64,000 nucleotides of DNA from Mycobacterium sp. Aquia_216. GTDB taxonomy: Bacteria > Actinomycetota > Actinomycetes > Mycobacteriales > Mycobacteriaceae. Below the pieces are notes generated by a model. It was not told the origin of the DNA, did no database searches, and saw nothing but the letters and a program-made list of their open reading frames with translations. The stretch lies in contig NZ_CP113529.1 in NCBI RefSeq assembly GCF_026723865.1, positions 4,588,001-4,652,000 of the forward strand. Reading direction: 5' to 3'. A program made the translations under genes and the position numbers. Positions within the stretch are counted from its first letter, which is position 1. Every line of letters begins with the position of its first letter. Below, one piece after another: positions 48,488 through 59,371 of the stretch.

Positions 48488-49387
48488 CTAGGCCCCGGGT
48501 TCGCTCGCGACGGCGTCGGGCTGCGCCTTGACCCGGAACGCCGGGTCCAGCAGGCGGACCGCGAAGATGAAGGTCAGCGCCATCAGCGGCGATAAAGCGC
48601 CGTAAATCGCTACGGGAGTTGCCATCTCGGCGCTATTAAGCAGTTGCGGGCTGAGCGCCACGCCCAGCGCCACCACGGTGTTGTGCAGTCCGATCTCCAG
48701 GCTGATGGCGATGGCCTGCGGTGGACCCAGGCGCATCAAACGCGGCACCAGATAGCCGACGGTCAGGCTGATCGCGCAGAAGGACACGACCGCCCCGCTC
48801 ACCACGCCGAAGTTGTTCAACAGCGTCGTTTTTCCTCCGGCGATGGCCCCGAGAACCGCGACGATCATCAGCACTACCGCGACGATTTTGACGGGCGTTT
48901 TCAATCGCCGGGCCAGCTCGGGGAAGCGGTGGCGGATCGCGATGCCGATCGCGGTGGGGATGAGCACCAGGGCGAACACCGTGACGAACTTGTCCAGCTG
49001 GAGCGGGATGAAGCGCCCCTCGCCGAGGAACCAGGTCATCGATGCGGCCAGGATCGCGGGCAGGGCCACGATCGACAGCGCGGCGTTGATCGCGGCCAGT
49101 GTCAGATTGAGCGCCAGGTCCCCGTTGAACAGATGACTGAGGATGTTGGCCAGCGTCCCACCCGGAGTGGCGGCCATCAGCATGAGCCCGACCGCCAGAT
49201 GCGGCTCGAGGTGGAAGGCCTCGGCGATCAGCAGGCACAGGCTCGGCAACAGCACGGTCTGGCAGAACAGCGCTACCGCCAGCGGTCGCCGCAGCGTGGC
49301 GGCCCGCTTGAAATCGGCCACGGTGAGTGTCAGCCCAAGGGCGAGCATGACCACCGCAATGACCAACGGAAAGTACTGGTTGCCCAT
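48488..49387 (-). CDS. Bile acid:sodium symporter family transporter
   Basis: The 299-aa protein has nine to ten transmembrane helices and BASS/ACR3-superfamily features: MLALGLTLTVADF at the start, MAATPGGTLANILSHLFNGDLALN (the Na-site crossover) and EIGLHNTVVALGVAL. It should move an organic anion with sodium; the substrate is unknown. The ATG at 49387 is preferred over the frame extending to 49507, whose extra residues look non-coding. Confidence 0.85.
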   Translation of the reverse strand: MGNQYFPLVIAVVMLALGLTLTVADFKRAATLRRPLAVALFCQTVLLPSLCLLIAEAFHLEPHLAVGLMLMAATPGGTLANILSHLFNGDLALNLTLAAINAALSIVALPAILAASMTWFLGEGRFIPLQLDKFVTVFALVLIPTAIGIAIRHRFPELARRLKTPVKIVAVVLMIVAVLGAIAGGKTTLLNNFGVVSGAVVSFCAISLTVGYLVPRLMRLGPPQAIAISLEIGLHNTVVALGVALSPQLLNSAEMATPVAIYGALSPLMALTFIFAVRLLDPAFRVKAQPDAVASEPGA

Positions 49388-49521
49388 AACGCTCCACGGT
49401 GTCGTTGCGCTGCCGCCATTTGGCCGGCACGGTTGGTTAGCTTGCCCTATACAGCAGCTATTTGCCCGGCGCGCAACCGGCCGGGCTGCCCGAAGACACG
49501 GGACCAAACGCCGACAAACGA

Positions 49522-49561
49522 CTCAAAACCCCTGAATCCCGAGGGTTTCAGGGGTTTTGAG
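49522..49561 (-). terminator. Strong terminator hairpin after the small secreted-protein gene
   Basis: CTCAAAACCCCTGAA (49522-49536) pairs perfectly with TTCAGGGGTTTTGAG (49547-49561): a 15-bp stem with a 10-nt loop. It begins 13 nt past the stop codon of the minus-strand gene at 49574. Confidence 0.9.
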
Positions 49562-49573
49562 AGCAAGAATGCG

Positions 49574-49996
49574 TCAGGACGCCGACTTGATCGCAATCTG
49601 GTCGACCTGCGTGAATCCCGGCGGGTTGCCGCAGGCTCCCATGATGTAGGTGTGAGCGGACGTGCCGGTGAGACTGTTGGGATCCCACACCGTGTGAGTG
49701 TTCGTGCCGTAGATCGTGTAGGAACCGTCCGGGCAACTGACGTTGCTCATCGTGTCCAGGACCCATTGACCATCGACCAGCCGGGCCTGACTGGCGCCCA
49801 AGCCCGCCTTGATCCAGAGGCATCCGTCACCGCAGGAGTTGACGGCCCAGCTGTTGTCGATGGACTTGCCACTCGGCGTCGTGACGGTCTCGGTGTAGCT
49901 GCCGCTCATCGTCGGTGTGGCCCACGCCGTGCCGGCTGACCCGACAGCTAAACCGGCGCAGACAACCGTGGCGGCGAAGCCCCGCGCGATGGTCAT
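49574..49996 (-). CDS. Small secreted mycobacterial protein
   Basis: The 140-aa protein has a signal peptide (about 1-26, cleavage near AWA-TPTMSG). The mature part is rich in Thr/Ser/Gly/Trp with four cysteines (SCGDGCLW, VSCPDG, GACGNP) suggesting two disulfides. GGAAGGAACGAAACC before the ATG is a good ribosome-binding site, and a strong terminator follows. It resembles the many small exported beta-rich proteins of mycobacteria; function unknown. Confidence 0.8.
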   Translation of the reverse strand: MTIARGFAATVVCAGLAVGSAGTAWATPTMSGSYTETVTTPSGKSIDNSWAVNSCGDGCLWIKAGLGASQARLVDGQWVLDTMSNVSCPDGSYTIYGTNTHTVWDPNSLTGTSAHTYIMGACGNPPGFTQVDQIAIKSAS

Positions 49997-50165
49997 GGTT
50001 TCGTTCCTTCCGTGGAGCTAGTCAGTGCAACGAGCAACTGTTCTGGTGGATCACAGATTACGACAGATTTGCGGACTGGGCGTTCGCAAATGTTTCCGCT
50101 CTTTTGCGATCTCGTTAAGTCACGAAACACCGGGTCCGCAATGCCGCAACCGGTGGCCAGGGCCG

Positions 50166-51276
<1,111 letters not shown>

Positions 51277-51280
<4 letters not shown>

Positions 51281-51798
51281 CGGGGCTCCTCCCCGCTTGT
51301 TTCGGAGGCTGGTCGCTTGTGCACCAGGGTGGTGCGCACAGCACGCGCCACGATATCGCCATCCTGGTTGCGGCCGGTGTGCTCGAGCGCGACGATGCCT
51401 TCGCCGGGCCGGCTCTTCGACTCGCGCTTGCCGGTGCAGACGGTCTCGGCATACAGCGTGTCGCCATGGAAGACCGGCTTGGGGAAGGACACCTCGGAGA
51501 AACCAAGGTTGGCCACGACGGTGCCCAGCGTCAGCTGGGTGACCGAAAGCCCGACCAGCGTCGAAAGAGTGAACATCGAATTGACCAGCCGCTCGCCGCG
51601 AAAGCCCGGCTGTTCGGCGGCCCACGCCGCGTCGAGATGCAGCGACTGGGTGTTCATGGTCAGCGTGGTGAACAACACGTTGTCGGCCTCGGTGACGGTG
51701 CGCCCGGGCCGATGCAGGTAGGTGGTGCCGATCTCGAACTCCTCAAACCACAAGCCCCGCTGCACAACCGATGTGCCGCCTCGTTCGGCGTCGGTCAT
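51277..51798 (-). CDS. MaoC-like (R)-specific enoyl-CoA hydratase (Rv2499c-like)
   Basis: The 173-aa hot-dog-fold hydratase has [23 protein letters not shown], containing the hydratase-2 region, and [19 protein letters not shown]. In M. tuberculosis the orthologue acts as an itaconyl-CoA / 3-methylglutaconyl-type hydratase feeding the CitE-like lyase. It overlaps both neighbours by 4 nt. Confidence 0.9.
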
Positions 51799-52961
51799 GA
51801 GAGTCCCAGCGATCGCGCAATGAGCATCAGTTGCACCTCGGTGGTGCCCTCGCCGATCTCGAGGATTTTGCTGTCGCGATAGTGACGCGCCACGGGATAC
51901 TCGTTCATGAAGCCGTAGCCGCCGTGAATCTGGGTAGCGTCGCGGGCGTTGTCCATCGCCGCCTCCGACGCGATCATCTTCGCGATCGCCGCCTCCTTTT
52001 TGAATGGCTTGCCCGCCAACATCTTTGCAGCAGCATCGTAGTAGGCGGTGCGTGCGACGTGGGCACGGGCCTCCATCCGGGCGATCTTGAAGCTGATCGC
52101 TTGGTAGGAGCCGATCGGCTGCCCGAAGGATTGGCGCTCTTTGGAGTACTTGACGCTCTCGTCGACGCAGCCTTGCGCCGCACCGGTCGACAGTGCGGCA
52201 ATCGCGATGCGGCCTTCGTCAAGGATCGACAGGAAGTTCGCGTAACCGCGTCCACGCGCGCCGAGCAGGTTCTCCTCCGGGACCCGGGCGTCGGCGAAGG
52301 ACAGCGGGTGGGTGTCCGATGCGTTCCAGCCGACCTTGTTGTAGACCGGTTCGACGGTGAATCCCGGTGTGCCGTTGGGCACGACGATCGTCGAGATCTC
52401 CTTCTTGGTATCGCTGATCGTCCCGGTCACCGCGGTGACGGTGACCAGTGAGGTGATGTCAGTGCCCGAGTTGGTGATGAACTGCTTGGATCCGTTGACC
52501 ACCCACTCGCCGTTGTCGAGTTTGGCCGTGGTGCGGGTGCCGCCGGCGTCCGAACCCGCGCCCGGCTCCGTCAGCCCAAAGCCCGCAAGCGCGCGGCCGG
52601 ACACGAGATCCGGCAGCCACTTTTGCTTCTGCTCTTCGGTGCCGAACCGGTAGATGGGCATAGCGCCCAGGCCCACCCCAGCCTCCAGCGTGATCGCCAC
52701 CGACTGGTCGACCTTACCCAGTTCCTCGAGGGCCAGCGCCAGCGCGAAGTAGTCGCCGCCCATGCCGCCGTACTCCTCGGGGAACGGCAGGCCGAACAGC
52801 CCCATCTCGCCCATCTTGGCGACGACTTCGTACGGGAAGCTGTGCTCCTCATCGTGTTTGGGCGATACGGGTGCGACCACCGTGCGCGCGAACTCGGCGA
52901 CGGTGTCACGAAGATCTTCGTATTCCTTGGGTAACGTCCCCGCGGTGATCGTTGTCGTCAT
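51795..52961 (-). CDS. fadE19: Acyl-CoA dehydrogenase (isovaleryl-CoA type)
   Basis: The 388-aa flavoenzyme has the family signatures [18 protein letters not shown] (FAD/substrate region) and [23 protein letters not shown] at the C-terminus; an isovaleryl-CoA-dehydrogenase-like role fits its place beside a methylcrotonyl-CoA carboxylase. It starts 6 nt after the accA1 stop codon and overlaps maoC by 4 nt. Confidence 0.94.
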   Translation of the reverse strand: MTTTITAGTLPKEYEDLRDTVAEFARTVVAPVSPKHDEEHSFPYEVVAKMGEMGLFGLPFPEEYGGMGGDYFALALALEELGKVDQSVAITLEAGVGLGAMPIYRFGTEEQKQKWLPDLVSGRALAGFGLTEPGAGSDAGGTRTTAKLDNGEWVVNGSKQFITNSGTDITSLVTVTAVTGTISDTKKEISTIVVPNGTPGFTVEPVYNKVGWNASDTHPLSFADARVPEENLLGARGRGYANFLSILDEGRIAIAALSTGAAQGCVDESVKYSKERQSFGQPIGSYQAISFKIARMEARAHVARTAYYDAAAKMLAGKPFKKEAAIAKMIASEAAMDNARDATQIHGGYGFMNEYPVARHYRDSKILEIGEGTTEVQLMLIARSLGLS

Positions 52962-52967
52962 GATCCT

Positions 52968-54962
52968 CTAATCCTTGTTCTCTTCGGAGTCTGGGACCAG
53001 GCGGGCCAGCACTTGGTCAACCGTCACCTGATCACCGACGGACACCTGTAACTCCACGCGTCCCGAAATCGGTGCGGCCAACGAATGTTCCATCTTCATC
53101 GCCTCGACGACCACGACCACATCGCCTTCGGATACCTCGGCACCGGAGTCGACCTGCACGGCGATCACGCTGCCGGGCATGGGACTGAGGACCTCGGCCT
53201 GCCTTGTGTCGGTCGCGCGCTGGATCTTGGTTTCCTCAGCCTCGCGCAGGTGCCACGTTCCCCGTTCGTCCGCGACCCACAGGTGGCGGTCGGCCTGGGC
53301 CCAGCGGTACTCGCGGCGCAGCCCGTCCAGCGCCACGCTCATCTTTCGTGGCTCGACTTCCACACTCGCCGAGTGGGTTTCGCCATCGCCGACCCGCACG
53401 GTGGCAGCCGCCGGCAGTCCGGACACCGAGACAGTCTCGGTGCGCAGCGGGGTTCGCATCGCGGTGCGCACCGGCGCCGCATCACCGCCGACGCGCCAGC
53501 CCGTCGGCTCCGCCCATACGTTCCCCCGCGCGTGACGGGCCAACACCCACTGGCGGTACAGGCCGCCCGCCGCGAGGACGTCATCGGGCGCGGGTAGCGG
53601 AGCGAAGTCCGGCAGTCGCTCCTCGAGCAGTGCGGTGTCCAGATCGCCGGCCCGCACTCGTTCGTCGGCGAGCAGAAAGCGAAGGAATTCGACGTTGGTC
53701 TGCACGCCCAGAATCGTCGTCTGCGCCAGCGCAAGGTCGAGCGCGGCGAGCGCCTCGTCGCGGTCGGCTCCGTGGGTGATCACCTTGCTCAGCATCGGGT
53801 CGTAGTCGCTGCCCACCACTGTGCCCGCCAACAGCGACGAGTCCACTCGCACACCGGGACCCGAGGGTTCGAAGACGTCGAGCACCCGTCCGCCGGTGGG
53901 TAGAAATCCCCGCCCCGGATCCTCCGCGTACACCCGGGCCTCGATCGCATGCCCGCGCAACTCGATGTCGTCTTGGGCGAAGGCGAGTTTCTCGCCGGCG
54001 CCCACGCGCAACTGCCACTCAACGAGGTCGAGGCCGGTGATCGCCTCGGTGACCGGGTGTTCCACTTGCAGGCGGGTGTTCATCTCCATGAAGAAAAACT
54101 CGTCGGGTCGCTCGGCGGAGACGATGAACTCCACCGTGCCGGCCCCGACGTAGTCGACGCTGCGAGCGGTGTTGCAGGCCGCCGCCCCGATCCGCGCGCG
54201 GGTCGGCGCGTCCAGCAGTGGTGAGGGCGCCTCCTCGATGACCTTCTGGTGACGGCGCTGCAGGCTGCACTCACGCTCGCCGAGGTGCACCACGTTGCCG
54301 TGGCCGTCGGCAAGTACCTGCACCTCGATATGCCTGGGCCGCAACACGAATCGTTCCAGGAACAGCGTGTCGTCGCCGAATGACGACGCGGCCTCACGCC
54401 GCGCGCCGACCAACGCTTCGCGCAGCCGGGCCGGATCTTCCACCAGCCGCATGCCCTTGCCTCCGCCACCGGCCGAGGGCTTGATCAACACCGGATAACC
54501 GACCTCGTCGGCCGCGGCGGCGAGTTCGTCATCCGTCAGGCCCGACTTCGCCACACCGGGGACAACCGGCACATCGAACGCGGCGACCGCGTTCTTGGCG
54601 GTGATCTTGTCGCCCATCACCTCGATCGCGCGGGCCGGTGGCCCCAGGAACACCACCCCGGCGCGCTCACATGCGGCCGCGAAATGGGCGTTCTCCGAAA
54701 GAAACCCGTAACCGGGGTGGATCGCGTGAGCGCCGGTGCGTACGGCGGCATCGAGCACCTTCTCGATAGCGAGGTAGCTCTCGCGCGCGGGCGCCGGTCC
54801 CAGCCGCACCGCCGTGTCGGCTTCCAGTACGTGTCGCGCGGAAGCGTCGGGATCGCTGTAGACGGCAACGGAGCGGATGCCAAGCCGGCGCAAGGTCCGA
54901 ATCACCCGCACGGCGATCTCGCCGCGGTTGGCCACTAAGACGGTGTCGAACACTGCGCTCAC
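52968..54962 (-). CDS. accA1: Acyl-CoA (3-methylcrotonyl-CoA) carboxylase alpha subunit
   Basis: The 664-aa protein joins biotin carboxylase (about 4-450; [16 protein letters not shown]-grasp loop, [18 protein letters not shown]) to a C-terminal biotin carrier domain with the biotinylated Lys in [11 protein letters not shown] (about residue 630). The start is GTG ([14 protein letters not shown]), overlapping the accD1 stop by 4 nt; a GTG three codons later is the M. tuberculosis start. The longer open frame upstream is the antisense-free shadow of accD1. Confidence 0.94.
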   Translation of the reverse strand: MSAVFDTVLVANRGEIAVRVIRTLRRLGIRSVAVYSDPDASARHVLEADTAVRLGPAPARESYLAIEKVLDAAVRTGAHAIHPGYGFLSENAHFAAACERAGVVFLGPPARAIEVMGDKITAKNAVAAFDVPVVPGVAKSGLTDDELAAAADEVGYPVLIKPSAGGGGKGMRLVEDPARLREALVGARREAASSFGDDTLFLERFVLRPRHIEVQVLADGHGNVVHLGERECSLQRRHQKVIEEAPSPLLDAPTRARIGAAACNTARSVDYVGAGTVEFIVSAERPDEFFFMEMNTRLQVEHPVTEAITGLDLVEWQLRVGAGEKLAFAQDDIELRGHAIEARVYAEDPGRGFLPTGGRVLDVFEPSGPGVRVDSSLLAGTVVGSDYDPMLSKVITHGADRDEALAALDLALAQTTILGVQTNVEFLRFLLADERVRAGDLDTALLEERLPDFAPLPAPDDVLAAGGLYRQWVLARHARGNVWAEPTGWRVGGDAAPVRTAMRTPLRTETVSVSGLPAAATVRVGDGETHSASVEVEPRKMSVALDGLRREYRWAQADRHLWVADERGTWHLREAEETKIQRATDTRQAEVLSPMPGSVIAVQVDSGAEVSEGDVVVVVEAMKMEHSLAAPISGRVELQVSVGDQVTVDQVLARLVPDSEENKD

Positions 54963-56545
54963 ATCCGGAAGACGCCGTAGGAGACCCCCTCCAGGGGCGC
55001 TTGGGCGCACACTGAAAGGGCAAGCCCGACATACGTTCTCGTGTCGGCCGGGTCGATGATGCCGTCGTCCCAGAGCCGGGCCGTCGAGTAGTACGGGTTG
55101 CCCTGGTCCTCGTACTGGGCGCGGATCGGCGCCTTGAATGTCTCTTCCTCGTCGGGTGACCACGGTTTGCCCGCCGCACTGAGCTGTTCGCCGCGCACCG
55201 TGGCCAACACCGAAGCCGCCTGCTCGCCGCCCATCACCGAGATGCGGGCATTGGGCCACATCCACAAAAAGCGCGGCGAGTACGCCCGGCCGCACATCGA
55301 ATAGTTGCCCGCGCCATAGGATCCACCGATCACGACGGTCAGCTTCGGCACCCGGGCACACGCCACGGCGGTCACCATCTTGGCGCCGTGCTTGGCGATG
55401 CCGCCGGCCTCGTAGTCGCGGCCGACCATGAAGCCGGCAATGTTCTGCAGGAACAGCAGCGGGATCTTGCGTTTGTCGCAGAGCTCGATGAAATGCGCTC
55501 CCTTGAGCGCGGATTCACTGAACAGCACGCCGTTGTTGGCGATGATCCCGACCGGGTGGCCCTGGATGCGGGCGAATCCGGTTACCAGGGTCTTGCCGTA
55601 TTTGGATTTGAATTCGCTGAATTCGCTGCCGTCGGCCAGCCGCACGATGACCTCGTGCACGTCGTAGGGCACCCGCGGATCGGGCGGTACGACATCGTAG
55701 AGCTCGGTCTGCGAATGCTTGGGTTCGACAGGGGAACGCACTTCCCACGGGCTGGGCGCGCGCGGACCGAACGTTGCCGCGATCGCGCGCACGATGCGCA
55801 GTGCGTGCTCGTCATCGTCGGCGAGATGGTCGGTGACCCCCGAGACCCGCGAGTGCAGGTCGCCGCCGCCGAGGTCTTCGGCCGAAACGATCTCTCCGGT
55901 AGCGGCTTTGACCAGCGGCGGGCCGCCGAGGAAGATCGTGCCCTGCTCGCGAACGATGACGGCCTCGTCGCTCATCGCCGGCACATAGGCGCCGCCCGCC
56001 GTGCACGAGCCGAGCACCGCGGCGACCTGAGGAATTTCCTTGGCGCTCATGGTCGCCTGGTTGTAGAAGATTCGTCCGAAATGCTCGCGATCGGGAAACA
56101 CCTCGTCCTGGCGGGGCAAAAAGGCGCCGCCGGAGTCGACCAGGTAGATGCACGGCAGTCGATTCTGCAACGCGACTTCCTGGGCGCGCAGGTGCTTTTT
56201 GACCGTGATCGGGTAGTAGGTGCCGCCCTTGACCGTCGCGTCGTTCGCGACGATCACACACTCGCGCTCCGCGACCCGCCCGATGCCGGTGATGATCCCG
56301 GCACCCGGGGATTCGTCGTCGTACATCCCGTTCGCCGCCAGCGGGGTCAGCTCCAAGAAGGGACTGCCCGGGTCGAGTAGCCGGTCCACCCGCTCGCGGG
56401 GCAACAGCTTGCCTCGGCTGACGTGACGTTCCCGTGCGCGTTCATTGCCCCCCAGCGCGGCGGCGGCCAGCTTGGCGTTCAACTCGCCGACCAGCCGACG
56501 GTGCTCATCGGCGAACGACGGTGCGGCCTGCACGGACGCGCTCAT
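54959..56545 (-). CDS. accD1: Acyl-CoA (3-methylcrotonyl-CoA) carboxylase beta subunit
   Basis: The 528-aa carboxyltransferase has the crotonase-like oxyanion regions [20 protein letters not shown] and [19 protein letters not shown]. With AccA1 it carboxylates methylcrotonyl-CoA in leucine degradation. I chose the ATG at 56545 ([11 protein letters not shown]), giving the M. tuberculosis length of 529 aa. It is the first gene of the operon; the scoB, scoA and fadD35 genes that lie upstream in M. tuberculosis are absent. Confidence 0.95.
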   Translation of the reverse strand: MSASVQAAPSFADEHRRLVGELNAKLAAAALGGNERARERHVSRGKLLPRERVDRLLDPGSPFLELTPLAANGMYDDESPGAGIITGIGRVAERECVIVANDATVKGGTYYPITVKKHLRAQEVALQNRLPCIYLVDSGGAFLPRQDEVFPDREHFGRIFYNQATMSAKEIPQVAAVLGSCTAGGAYVPAMSDEAVIVREQGTIFLGGPPLVKAATGEIVSAEDLGGGDLHSRVSGVTDHLADDDEHALRIVRAIAATFGPRAPSPWEVRSPVEPKHSQTELYDVVPPDPRVPYDVHEVIVRLADGSEFSEFKSKYGKTLVTGFARIQGHPVGIIANNGVLFSESALKGAHFIELCDKRKIPLLFLQNIAGFMVGRDYEAGGIAKHGAKMVTAVACARVPKLTVVIGGSYGAGNYSMCGRAYSPRFLWMWPNARISVMGGEQAASVLATVRGEQLSAAGKPWSPDEEETFKAPIRAQYEDQGNPYYSTARLWDDGIIDPADTRTYVGLALSVCAQAPLEGVSYGVFRM

Positions 56546-56607
56546 GACTGTTCCGGGAGCTCGTCCATCGCCGCGGCAGCCTCCTCGCCATTGGGGTCTA
56601 GGCACTT

Positions 56608-56627
56608 CAGTTAATCCTCATTAACTG
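56608..56627. promoter_or_regulatory. BkaR-type operator before accD1
   Basis: CAGTTAATCCTCATTAACTG is a perfect 8+4+8 inverted repeat, 63 nt upstream of the accD1 start. The site before bkaR at 57796-57815 has the same design. It is the likely repressor site of the leucine-degradation operon. It may also influence the divergent hydrolase gene at 56800. Confidence 0.75.
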
Positions 56628-56799
56628 GCGCCGACAATACCATCGGCGACGCTACGGCGTCCAGGGACCAGTCGACCGTTGGGCGAACAAACCCGCGCGG
56701 GAAAGACAACGCGTGTTTGCTTTCCCGGACCTCCCCAAATTCCCGACTCTTTTGGTCGATTATCGCTATCGAGAGAGCGCAATTACCTCGGGGGAAGTC

Positions 56800-57738
56800 A
56801 TGGCCGCCACTCCAGCCCACTCGAACGACGCACGGTCGTCCGGATTCACCGGTCGACCCTCGGTGCAGGCCCGGATCAGTGCGCCGACGCTGCGGCTGCT
56901 GCGCTCGATTGCCGGCCTGGTCGGGGTCGACCTGGGCACCAGCATCAACACGTTGATTGCCAGCCGCCACCCGCCGCGGCGTACCACCCGTGCCGTGACC
57001 GTGCGACATCGCGAGTTCAATGGCTGGGACGTGTGCACTCTGCGACCCGAGTCGCTGTCGGGCCAACACGTGCTGGCCATCCACGGTGGCGCCTTTGTGT
57101 GTGAAGCCACCGTCTTGCACTGGCGAGATTATGCGGCGATCGCCCGCCAGACCTCCGCGACGGTCGTCGTACCCGCGTACCCGCTGGCACCGCACGGCAC
57201 CGCCGGTACCGTCGTCCCACAGATGGCGGACCTGATCACCTGGATGATCGGCGAACACGGGCTAGACAACGTGAGCGTCTACGGCGACTCCGCCGGCGGC
57301 GGGATCGCGCTCTGTGCCGCGCAGGAATTGGTACGGCGCAACGCAACGCCGCCGGCCCGGATGGTTCTGCTGTCACCGCTGCTCGATGCCACGTTGAGCA
57401 ACCCGGACATTCAATTCGTCAACGACCCTGTCCTCAGCACAGATGCGCTCAAAGTGAATTTCGCGCTTTGGGCCGCAGACCTCGACCTGGCCGATCCCTT
57501 GGTCAGCCCGCTGCACGGATCGTTGAGCGGCCTTGGAGCGACCGCGGTCTACGCCGGATCGTTGGACGTACTTGGCCCCGATGCCGTTGCACTGCAAGCG
57601 AAATCACTCGCCACACCGGGCACCAAGTTCAGCTTCGACCTGCGCTACGGCGAAATGCACGATTGGGCCATGACCTCGTGGCTGCCCGAGGCGCGCGGGG
57701 TCCGCTCGCAGATCTACCACCAGCTGCTTGGCACCTAG
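56800..57738 (+). CDS. Alpha/beta hydrolase of the hormone-sensitive lipase family
   Basis: The 312-aa esterase has LAIHGGAFVCEATVLHWRDY (HGG oxyanion motif), the nucleophile VYGDSAGGGIALC (GDSAG), the acid Asp near YAGSLDVLGPDA and the His in GEMHDWAMT. The ATG at 56800 is preceded by CGGGGGAAG. It occupies the space where scoB-scoA-fadD35 stand in M. tuberculosis and is divergent from accD1, next to a BkaR-type site. A short-chain ester or lactone is the likely substrate. Confidence 0.88.
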   Translation: MAATPAHSNDARSSGFTGRPSVQARISAPTLRLLRSIAGLVGVDLGTSINTLIASRHPPRRTTRAVTVRHREFNGWDVCTLRPESLSGQHVLAIHGGAFVCEATVLHWRDYAAIARQTSATVVVPAYPLAPHGTAGTVVPQMADLITWMIGEHGLDNVSVYGDSAGGGIALCAAQELVRRNATPPARMVLLSPLLDATLSNPDIQFVNDPVLSTDALKVNFALWAADLDLADPLVSPLHGSLSGLGATAVYAGSLDVLGPDAVALQAKSLATPGTKFSFDLRYGEMHDWAMTSWLPEARGVRSQIYHQLLGT

Positions 57739-57795
57739 TTCGCCGAGCGTGGTTGGAAAGCCGGAAGGAAAACGATGAATCGCGATCAGGGGCTT

Positions 57796-57815
57796 GAGTT
57801 AATCACCAATAACTC
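57796..57815. promoter_or_regulatory. BkaR-type operator before bkaR
   Basis: GAGTTAATCACCAATAACTC is an 8+4+8 inverted repeat with one mismatch, 54 nt upstream of the bkaR ATG. It shares the core AGTTAAT-N4-AWTAACT with the accD1 site and suggests autoregulation. Confidence 0.75.
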
Positions 57816-57869
57816 GTGTTATGTTAGCGACGATTAACCGGAACTTCCGGACGTAGGCGGAGGGCCGTC

Positions 57870-58514
57870 ATGACAGCGTCCACCCCGGACACCTCGCCGG
57901 GTCAGCCCGAGTCGCCAAATCGCCGCAGCCAGTTGAAATCCGACCGGCGATTGCAACTTCTGGCGGCGGCCGAACGGCTCTTCGCCGAACGCGGCTTTCT
58001 CGCGGTGCGACTCGAAGACATCGGCGCCGCCACCGGGGTAAGCGGCCCGGCGATCTATCGCCACTTCCCCAACAAGGAGTCGATGCTGGTCGAGTTACTG
58101 GTCGGGATCAGCGCCAGACTCCTCGCCGGGGCTCGCGAGGTGACCGGCCGCAGCGCCGACGCGGCCGACGCGCTCGATGGCCTGATCGATTTTCACCTCG
58201 ACTTCGCGATCGGCGAGCCCGACCTGATCCGCATCCAGGACCGCGACCTGGCACACCTGCCCGCGGCCGCCGAACGGCAGGTACGCAAAGCCCAACGCCA
58301 ATACGTAGAGGTCTGGGTCGGCGTGCTGCGCGAGCTGGACCCGGCACTGGCGGAAGCCGATGCCCGGCTGGCGGCGCACGCGGTATTCGGCTTGCTGAAC
58401 TCGACACCGCACAGCATGAAGGCGGCAGAAAAGCCGACCCGCGGGGCGCGGTCGCGCGCCGTCATGCGCGCCATGACGGTCGCCGCACTGGGAGCCGGAA
58501 GCCAAGTCCGCTAA
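57870..58514 (+). CDS. bkaR: TetR-family repressor BkaR (branched-chain keto-acid metabolism)
   Basis: The 214-aa TetR regulator has its DNA-binding domain at about 22-75, with LEDIGAATGVSGPAIYRHFPNKESML as the helix-turn-helix. It matches M. tuberculosis Rv2506, named BkaR, which represses the neighbouring branched-chain degradation operon. Near-identical 20-bp palindromes lie before this gene and before accD1. GGAGG precedes the ATG. The inducer is probably a branched-chain acyl-CoA or keto acid, by analogy. Confidence 0.9.
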   Translation: MTASTPDTSPGQPESPNRRSQLKSDRRLQLLAAAERLFAERGFLAVRLEDIGAATGVSGPAIYRHFPNKESMLVELLVGISARLLAGAREVTGRSADAADALDGLIDFHLDFAIGEPDLIRIQDRDLAHLPAAAERQVRKAQRQYVEVWVGVLRELDPALAEADARLAAHAVFGLLNSTPHSMKAAEKPTRGARSRAVMRAMTVAALGAGSQVR

Positions 58515-58582
58515 TCGGGCGTCATCGAACGAATCCGCGCCCAGCCGCTCGGCTTAGGTACCCTGCAATTTGTGAGGTGGAC

Positions 58583-59371
58583 ATGAACGATCCACGTCGA
58601 CCCGAGCGGGTTAGTCCCCTTCAAACGGGATCCGAACCGACCGGGCCGATTGGCCCGCGGAACGCGCCGCTCGCTGATCCGGCCTATGCCGACCAAGCGC
58701 CGTATGCGCCTGCCTACGGCGGGTACGCGCCGCAATGGGCGCCGGGGCTGAACGAGACCAACCCGACCAAACGGTTGCCGGCGTATTGGCAGCAAGACCA
58801 GCCGCCGCCGGGTGGGCTTCCGCCCGAGGGCTCGGCTCCCCCGCCGCCGGAAGGCCCGAGGTCGCCCCGCTGGTTGTTGATCGGCGCCGGCGCGGCGGTG
58901 CTGCTGGTTGTCGCGCTGTTGATCGCGCTGGTCCTCACGAACGGCGCGCTCAAGAACCAGACCGCCGTGCCGCCGTTGCCGGCGATGCCCGGATCGAGTG
59001 AGCAAAGCCCGACGCCCACCCCCTCGACACGCGCGGCGCCGCCGCCGCGGACCGTCGTGCCGGCGCCGCCACCGAGCGGGTCAGCCGCGCCCACCCCGGG
59101 CGCGACGCAAAACGTCGTCTACAACGTCAGCGGCGAGGGTCGCGCCATCAGCATCACTTACTGGGACACCGGCGACGTGATCCAGACCGAGTTCAATGTC
59201 GCGCTGCCGTGGAGCAAGCAGGTCAGTCTGTCGCAGTCGGCCGTCCATCCGGCCAGCGTCACGATCATCAACATCGGCCACAACGTCACCTGCTCGGTCA
59301 CCGTCGACGGGGTGCAGGTGCGCCAACGCGTCGGGGGCGGCATCACCGTCTGCGACGCCGCGGGACGCTAA
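58583..59371 (+). CDS. Proline-rich membrane protein with MmpS-like domain (Rv2507-like)
   Basis: The 262-aa protein has a Pro/Gly/Tyr-rich cytosolic N-terminus (about 1-90), one transmembrane helix (about 97-120, LLIGAGAAVLLVVALLIALV) and a Pro/Ser linker. The extracytoplasmic C-terminal domain (about 175-262) resembles MmpS: VVYNVSGEGRAISITYWDTG, ALPWSKQVSL. Two cysteines are near the end. The ATG at 58583 has GAGG upstream. It overlaps the convergent MFS gene by 4 nt. Possibly a periplasmic partner of an exporter. Confidence 0.85.
   Translation: MNDPRRPERVSPLQTGSEPTGPIGPRNAPLADPAYADQAPYAPAYGGYAPQWAPGLNETNPTKRLPAYWQQDQPPPGGLPPEGSAPPPPEGPRSPRWLLIGAGAAVLLVVALLIALVLTNGALKNQTAVPPLPAMPGSSEQSPTPTPSTRAAPPPRTVVPAPPPSGSAAPTPGATQNVVYNVSGEGRAISITYWDTGDVIQTEFNVALPWSKQVSLSQSAVHPASVTIINIGHNVTCSVTVDGVQVRQRVGGGITVCDAAGR

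Noticed and set aside
54963..55361. N-terminal extension of AccA1
   Set aside because: It overlaps accD1 on the same strand in another frame; the family N-terminus ([10 protein letters not shown]) begins at the GTG near 54953-54962.
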